Below the pieces are notes generated by a model. That model was not told the origin of the DNA and searched no databases. It worked only from the letters and a program-made list of their open reading frames with translations. The position numbers and the translations under genes were made by a program. 18,388 nt of DNA from Bacteroidia bacterium (GTDB lineage: Bacteria; Bacteroidota; Bacteroidia; NS11-12g; UBA9320), in assembly GCA_013042025.1 (NCBI GenBank), contig JABDQY010000126.1, positions 1-18,388 of the forward strand, read 5' to 3'. Below are positions 14,629 to 18,388 of the stretch, in pieces. Within the stretch, counting starts at the first letter, position 1, and every line of letters starts with the position of its first letter.

Positions 14629-15981
14629 ATGTCAACTTTCCAAGATTTTAATATTACCAATCAGCTTAAAAATGCTATTGATGATTTAGGATTTAAAGCT
14701 CCAACTCCTATTCAGGAAGAAGCATTTCCTAAAGTGATGTCTGGTAAAAATGTTATTGGCATTGCTCAAACTGGAACCGGTAAAACACTAGCATATATGC
14801 TTCCAGTTCTTCAAAGACACACGTTTTCCAAGCAAATTAAGCCAACAACCTTAATCTTGGTACCTACACGAGAATTGGTAATTCAAGTAACCGAACAAAT
14901 AGAACTCTTTGCCAAATACATGACAATTCGTGTTCAAGGTGTGTATGGAGGTGTTAACATCAAAACTCAAAAAGCTGCATTAGCTCAAGGTTGCGACATT
15001 GTTGTTGGGACACCAGGAAGATTGTACGATCTTGCAGTTAGTCGTGCATTGCAATTACAAGATATCAAGCAACTGATTATAGACGAAGTAGATGTAATGT
15101 TGGATTTAGGGTTTCGATTTCAACTGACAAACATTTTTGAACTGCTTCCTTCAAGAAGACAGAATATTATGTTTTCTGCAACTATGACGGATGATGTTGA
15201 AGCATTAATCAACGATTTTTTTATTGCTCCCCTTAAAATATCAATTGCTGTGAGTGGTACTCCTCTTGAAAACATCTCACAAACATGTTATTCGGCAGCA
15301 AACTTTTATACCAAGGTAAACTTATTGAAACACTTAATAAGAGACAAAGAGACCTTCCAAAAAGTTCTTGTATTTATTGATAGTAAAAAGAATGCAGATC
15401 GCCTCTTTGAAGCATTGGAAGAAGACTTTTGGTCTCAACTTGGAGTAATTCATTCCAACAAATCTCAGAATAATAGAATTGCTACAATTGAACGCTTCAA
15501 TGATAATGTAAGTCGTATTTTGATTGCCACCGACGTGATTGCACGTGGATTGGATTTAGATGACATCACGCATGTAATTAATTTTGATACGCCAAAGTTC
15601 CCTGAAAATTACATGCACCGAATAGGAAGAACGGGTAGAGCTTCTAAAGAAGGAAAATCTATTCTGTTTTACACAGAAAAAGAGGAAGAATGGAAAAAAC
15701 GCATTGAAGACTTAATGGATTACACGATCCCACATGTTCCATTTCCTGAAGATGTTGCAATTTCAAAGAAATTGACTCTAGATGAGCAACCACGAATTAT
15801 TGAAAAGAATCCTCACAAGCAAACAAAGCGTGTAGCAGGGCCAAGTTTTCATGAGAAGAAGGAAAAAAACATGAAAACCAAAAACTATGGAGGGGGTCAA
15901 AAAATAAAGATGAAAAAAGCCAAAAAATATAAGAAACCGATTAGTCGAGGAGGTAAACAAGCTGGCAATAAAAAACGATAA
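14629..15981 (+). CDS. DEAD-box ATP-dependent RNA helicase with DEVD motif II
   Basis: DEAD-box helicases remodel RNA and ribonucleoprotein particles using ATP. The 450-residue protein has the full motif set: Q motif around FKAPTPIQ, motif I AQTGTGKT (46-53), Ia PTRELVIQ, Ib TPGRL, motif II DEVD (152-155) where DEAD is usual, motif III SAT, IV LVFIDS, V ATDVIARGLD and VI HRIGRTGR. A lysine-rich tail (about residue 400 onward, ending GKQAGNKKR) probably helps RNA binding. I placed the start at ATG 14629 (MSTFQDFNIT). An in-frame TTG at 14614 lies within the -7 element and cannot be in the transcript. The next gene is a cold-shock protein, a common functional partner for RNA unwinding at low temperature, but it has its own promoter. 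Family is certain; the specific member is not. Confidence 0.92.
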   Translation: MSTFQDFNITNQLKNAIDDLGFKAPTPIQEEAFPKVMSGKNVIGIAQTGTGKTLAYMLPVLQRHTFSKQIKPTTLILVPTRELVIQVTEQIELFAKYMTIRVQGVYGGVNIKTQKAALAQGCDIVVGTPGRLYDLAVSRALQLQDIKQLIIDEVDVMLDLGFRFQLTNIFELLPSRRQNIMFSATMTDDVEALINDFFIAPLKISIAVSGTPLENISQTCYSAANFYTKVNLLKHLIRDKETFQKVLVFIDSKKNADRLFEALEEDFWSQLGVIHSNKSQNNRIATIERFNDNVSRILIATDVIARGLDLDDITHVINFDTPKFPENYMHRIGRTGRASKEGKSILFYTEKEEEWKKRIEDLMDYTIPHVPFPEDVAISKKLTLDEQPRIIEKNPHKQTKRVAGPSFHEKKEKNMKTKNYGGGQKIKMKKAKKYKKPISRGGKQAGNKKR

Positions 15982-16005
15982 TGTTATAAATAGAAAAATT
16001 ACACC

Positions 16006-16013
16006 TACCTTTG
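16006..16013 (+). promoter_or_regulatory. -7 promoter element for the cold-shock gene
   Basis: TACCTTTG matches TAnnTTTG exactly and ends 22 nt before the ATG at 16036, so the leader is short and unlike the long structured leaders of E. coli cspA. Confidence 0.6.
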
Positions 16014-16035
16014 CCACTTATAACAATATAATACA

Positions 16036-16227
16036 ATGAATAAAGGAACAGTAAAATTCTTCAACGATGAGAAAGGCTTTGGTTTTATCACACCAGAAGA
16101 TGGAAGTAAAGATGTTTTCGTACACAAAACAGGAACTACAACTCGTATCACAGAAGGAGATGAAGTTAACTACGAAGTAGAAGACGGTCAAAAAGGACCT
16201 AATGCAGTGAATGTTACGCTTGCGTAA
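16036..16227 (+). CDS. Cold-shock domain protein
   Basis: Cold-shock proteins are single-domain OB-fold proteins that bind single-stranded RNA and DNA and act as RNA chaperones. The 63-residue product begins MNKGTVKFFNDEKGFGFITP, with the RNP1-type KGFGFI and RNP2-type VFVHKT motifs in their usual order, and ends GPNAVNVTLA. The VFVHKT form replaces the VFVHFS of the E. coli protein. It has its own -7 element (16006-16013) and a terminator (16254-16283), so it appears to be a single-gene unit between the DEAD-box helicase and the VF530 gene. The predicted leader of about 16 nt leaves no room for a thermosensing structure. Identification is certain; which paralogue cannot be said. Confidence 0.95.
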   Translation: MNKGTVKFFNDEKGFGFITPEDGSKDVFVHKTGTTTRITEGDEVNYEVEDGQKGPNAVNVTLA

Positions 16228-16253
16228 TTATTGCAAAATATTTTACAATGATC

Positions 16254-16283
16254 AAGCCTCAATTTAGAATTGGGGCTTTTTTT
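16254..16283 (+). terminator. Rho-independent terminator of the cold-shock gene
   Basis: An 11-bp stem pairs AAGCCTCAATT (16254-16264) with AATTGGGGCTT (16268-16278), with one G-U pair and a TAG loop. It is followed by a T run to 16283. Confidence 0.88.
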
Positions 16284-16312
16284 ATGCTTAATTTTACGGA
16301 CTGATACAAGCA

Positions 16313-16561
16313 ATGCTTCGAAACAAGAAAGAATCTCAAGACCAACCAAACAATCCACTTCATGGTGTTAAATTGACGGAAATACTTGACTTCCTAGTAT
16401 CTTATTATGGCTGGGACGAGCTAGGTTCACGCATTGATATCAATTGTTTTAATAATAATCCTACTATTAAATCAAGTCTTAAATTCTTAAGGGCAACCCC
16501 TTGGGCTCGAGAAAAAGTAGAACAATTGTATTTAAATTCTATTCCAAAGTTTAACAAATGA
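16313..16561 (+). CDS. VF530/DUF2132-family protein, putative nucleic-acid-binding
   Basis: The 82-residue product closely follows the family pattern: NPLHGVKLTEILDFLVSYYG, then GWDELGSRIDINCF, then NPTIKSSLKFLRATPWAREK, then VEQLYL. The family is named after a Vibrio fischeri protein and is regarded as nucleic-acid-binding; its biological role is not established. Here the N-terminus is a short charged extension (MLRNKKESQDQPN). A weak -7 match TAATTTTA (16289-16296, 7 of 8) lies 16 nt before the ATG and just after the cold-shock terminator. The stop overlaps the start of the next gene as ATGA (16558-16561), so it is coupled to a 158-residue unknown protein. Family identification is secure; function is not. 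Confidence 0.88.
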   Translation: MLRNKKESQDQPNNPLHGVKLTEILDFLVSYYGWDELGSRIDINCFNNNPTIKSSLKFLRATPWAREKVEQLYLNSIPKFNK

Positions 16562-17034
16562 AAGCTGCAACTGTCACTCAACTTAAAAAAGAACTGCAGC
16601 ATCTGTCAGAAGCTGAACTTATAGAAACTTGTTTACGTTTAGCAAAATTCAAAAAAGAAAATAAAGAACTTCTTTCATACTTGCTTTTTGAAGCAGACAA
16701 TGAAGATGGATATATCCAGTCTATTAAAGAGGAGATGGACGATGAATTTGATTCTATAAACACGTCAAGTTATTATTTTATTAAGAAAAGCGTGAGAAAG
16801 ATTCTACGTAATTTAAAAAAGTACATCCGTTACTCTAAGAAAGATGAAACACAAGTTGAATTGCTCATATACTTCTGTCAGAAACTAGGCAACCTAGAGC
16901 CCAACATTAAACACAATACAGTGTTAACGAACACCTATCACCGGCAACTTGCTTTGGCAAAAAACTGTCTTTTAAAAATGCACGAGGATATTCAATATGA
17001 TTACAATCTGGAAATTGAAAACTTAAAATTATAA
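16558..17034 (+). CDS. Uncharacterised helical protein coupled to the VF530-family gene
   Basis: The 158-residue product is predicted almost wholly helical and is rich in Lys, Glu and Leu. The first 40 residues (LKKELQHLSEAELIETCLRL and following) resemble a helical hairpin. A middle basic segment KKSVRKILRNLKKYIRYSKK (about 76-95) could bind nucleic acid, which is only suggested by charge. There is no signal peptide or membrane helix. Its ATG shares ATGA with the VF530-family stop, implying coupled translation and a shared transcript. It ends 16 nt from the convergent outer-membrane protein gene, with no terminator in that gap. It looks like a conserved Bacteroidota protein, but I cannot name a family or function. 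Confidence 0.8.
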   Translation: MKAATVTQLKKELQHLSEAELIETCLRLAKFKKENKELLSYLLFEADNEDGYIQSIKEEMDDEFDSINTSSYYFIKKSVRKILRNLKKYIRYSKKDETQVELLIYFCQKLGNLEPNIKHNTVLTNTYHRQLALAKNCLLKMHEDIQYDYNLEIENLKL

Positions 17035-17050
17035 GTAGAGTTTATCTAAC

Positions 17051-17644
17051 CTACAAAAATTTACCATATTTGATTCCAACTATTGCAGAAGGTCCGCTAA
17101 TATTCTTTGCGGTTACTGCTCTATAATCGAGTTTAGGAACAAAGACATAGGTTGCTCCAAGATTAATAAGTAATTTCTTAGTAATTGCTATTTCTAACTT
17201 CGCACCTGGTTCAACATAAAAAAAGTATTTTTCACCATATGGAAAAGGATCGCTTGAACGATACTCCTTCCATTCCATGTTTACATCTCCACCTCCAATA
17301 TCTAAAGGAAATGTTAAATGCACCCTACTGCTTGGTTTAAGTGTGTACTCAATGTAGGCACTGGTTAATGCAACATTTAAAAACACATTTTTATCAATTT
17401 CATCAGCAGGTAGTATTCTATTTGTAGAGAATTTAAAACTGAACCCTACAGCATAATTTGTATTGAATGTAAGTCCACCTCGTATTCCAAACATATTGAC
17501 TTGTTCACCCGAAATCTTTTGAAGTTGATCTGTCAATTCAAAGACATAACCAAAATCTGGCAGTTCAAAATCAGGTTCTTTATCACTCGCTCCAAATGAT
17601 TGAATAGTAACGAATAATGAAAGTACTATTATTATGTATTTCAT
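17051..17644 (-). CDS. Predicted outer-membrane beta-barrel protein
   Basis: The 197-residue product has a Sec signal peptide (MKYIIIVLSLFVTIQSFGA, probable cleavage near residue 19) and then alternating hydrophobic strands with glycines. Examples are VNMFGIRGGLTFNTNYAVGFSFKF, LNVALTSAYIEYTL, FFYVEPGAKLEIAI and LLINLGATYVFV, and the last residues are IVGIKYGKFL. This is the pattern of a small eight- to ten-strand outer-membrane barrel of the porin-family or OmpW/OmpX-like class in Bacteroidota. There is no lipobox. It starts 17 nt after the stop of the NhaC-type antiporter on the same strand, so the two may be cotranscribed, though a functional link is not evident. Strand pattern is visible; the specific role is unknown. 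Confidence 0.75.
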   Translation of the reverse strand: MKYIIIVLSLFVTIQSFGASDKEPDFELPDFGYVFELTDQLQKISGEQVNMFGIRGGLTFNTNYAVGFSFKFSTNRILPADEIDKNVFLNVALTSAYIEYTLKPSSRVHLTFPLDIGGGDVNMEWKEYRSSDPFPYGEKYFFYVEPGAKLEIAITKKLLINLGATYVFVPKLDYRAVTAKNISGPSAIVGIKYGKFL

Positions 17645-17661
17645 AAAATGAGGTACAAATA

Positions 17662-18388
17662 TTATTGCTTTTCCCTAAGTTCTCTAATCTTTATTTTAAA
17701 ACCAGCAAGCAGCAATGTCATAAAAGGGCTGATATAATTAAAAATAGCATACACAAAATATTCGCCCACTCCCACACCAAGCACTCCACTTTGATAAGCT
17801 CCACAGGTATTCCAAGGAATTAAAGCTGAAGTAACCGTTCCACTATCTTCCAAGGTTCTACTTAAATTTTCAGGAGCTAATCCTCGCTTCGCATACGCCT
17901 TTTCAAACATTTTTCCAGGTACCACAATTGCTAAATACTGATCACTTGCGGTTAAGTTAATTGCCAAGCAGCTTGCCACTGTACTTGCAAATAGTCCAAA
18001 GACAGAATGAGCTAAACTCAATAATGATTGGCTGATTCTACCCAATGCCCCAATTGCTTCCATTATACCACCAAAGATCATTGCACAAATAATTAACCAT
18101 ATAGTGCCGAGCATACCCGCCATTCCTCCACTTGAAAACAAATCATTAAGTGATGCATTTGCTGTTTCAATGGTTGCTCCTTCGGTTATTGATTTCAAAA
18201 TTACTTTGTATTGCAGATTTGCAGTTATATTATCTGTTTCTCCTAATTGAACAAACATTTGGGGTTGAAAGAATAAAACGAAAATTGCCCCGAGTAAAGT
18301 TCCAACCAAAAGTGCAATTACAGGCTGTGTTTTCTTTATGATTAAAAAAATTACCACCAATGGAACTAAGAATAACCAAGGTGTAATA
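17662..18388 (-). CDS. nhaC: NhaC-type Na+/H+ antiporter, 5' end beyond window
   Basis: NhaC-family carriers exchange sodium for protons across the inner membrane. The visible part is the C-terminal portion, about 242 residues. The open frame continues to the right edge without a stop (upstream of the TTG at 18360 it reads ITPWLFLVPL), so the true start is outside the window. Several membrane helices are present. The characteristic NhaC block LTASDQYLAIVVPGKMF is followed by SRTLEDSGTVTSALIPWNTC and AYQSGVLGVG, which are strongly conserved in the family. The sequence ends in a short basic tail KIKIRELREKQ. The next gene on the same strand is a predicted outer-membrane protein 17 nt downstream. 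Family is confident; ion specificity is by family only. Confidence 0.9.
   Translation of the reverse strand, partial: ITPWLFLVPLVVIFLIIKKTQPVIALLVGTLLGAIFVLFFQPQMFVQLGETDNITANLQYKVILKSITEGATIETANASLNDLFSSGGMAGMLGTIWLIICAMIFGGIMEAIGALGRISQSLLSLAHSVFGLFASTVASCLAINLTASDQYLAIVVPGKMFEKAYAKRGLAPENLSRTLEDSGTVTSALIPWNTCGAYQSGVLGVGVGEYFVYAIFNYISPFMTLLLAGFKIKIRELREKQ

Noticed and set aside
1..18388. Defence island, phage, integron or CRISPR
   Set aside because: No nuclease, integrase, transposase, repeat array or toxin-antitoxin pair was recognised; gene content is mostly housekeeping.

Overview
The window looks like an ordinary chromosomal segment of an AT-rich Bacteroidota bacterium, probably a marine-type Flavobacteriales or a close relative. 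Three lines of evidence support this. Several genes are preceded by the Bacteroidota -7 promoter element TAnnTTTG. The protein set is typical of the phylum (long M1 peptidase, cysteine-type CcmE, short CcmD-like protein, ComA-like phosphosulfolactate synthase). Predicted leaders are very short. No rRNA, tRNA, CRISPR array, insertion sequence, integrase or phage gene was seen.

Layout. 1-349 (-) is the 5' part of an unrecognised polytopic membrane protein running off the left edge. It diverges from rpsT (474-728, +), which ends in a strong terminator and is followed by radC (788-1477, +). radC meets tail-to-tail, with a 4-nt overlap, a 1001-residue secreted M1-family metallopeptidase with a barrel-like C-terminal half (1474-4479, -). 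Divergent from that gene is a coupled pair: a TPR protein (4579-5988) overlapping a ComA-family phosphosulfolactate synthase (5981-6745). 

From 12638 down to 6752 the minus strand carries a long gene series: ccmB, ccmC, ccmD-like, ccmE and ccmF (System I cytochrome c maturation), a Rossmann/DUF2520 protein, a 48-codon small ORF and a small secreted protein. The last two overlap by ATGA. CcmE carries CxxxY in place of HxxxY, and no ccmA, ccmG or ccmH is present here. This fits the variant System I known from archaea and some bacteria.

From 12665 the plus strand carries a TerB-like gene overlapping accC (biotin carboxylase; GTG start), then a DEAD-box RNA helicase with a DEVD motif II, a cold-shock protein with its own promoter and terminator, and a coupled pair of a VF530-family protein and a 158-residue unknown. 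The right end holds, on the minus strand, a 197-residue predicted outer-membrane barrel protein downstream of a 5'-truncated NhaC-type Na+/H+ antiporter that runs off the window.

The points most worth a second look are the small ORF coupled to the secreted protein (7159-7305), the face-to-face -7 elements between ccmB and the TerB-like gene (12638-12658), the cysteine-type Ccm system, the protease-barrel fusion, and promoter elements that fix start codons and rule out upstream TTG starts. Most of the window is housekeeping sequence, and I found no convincing new defence or mobile system.
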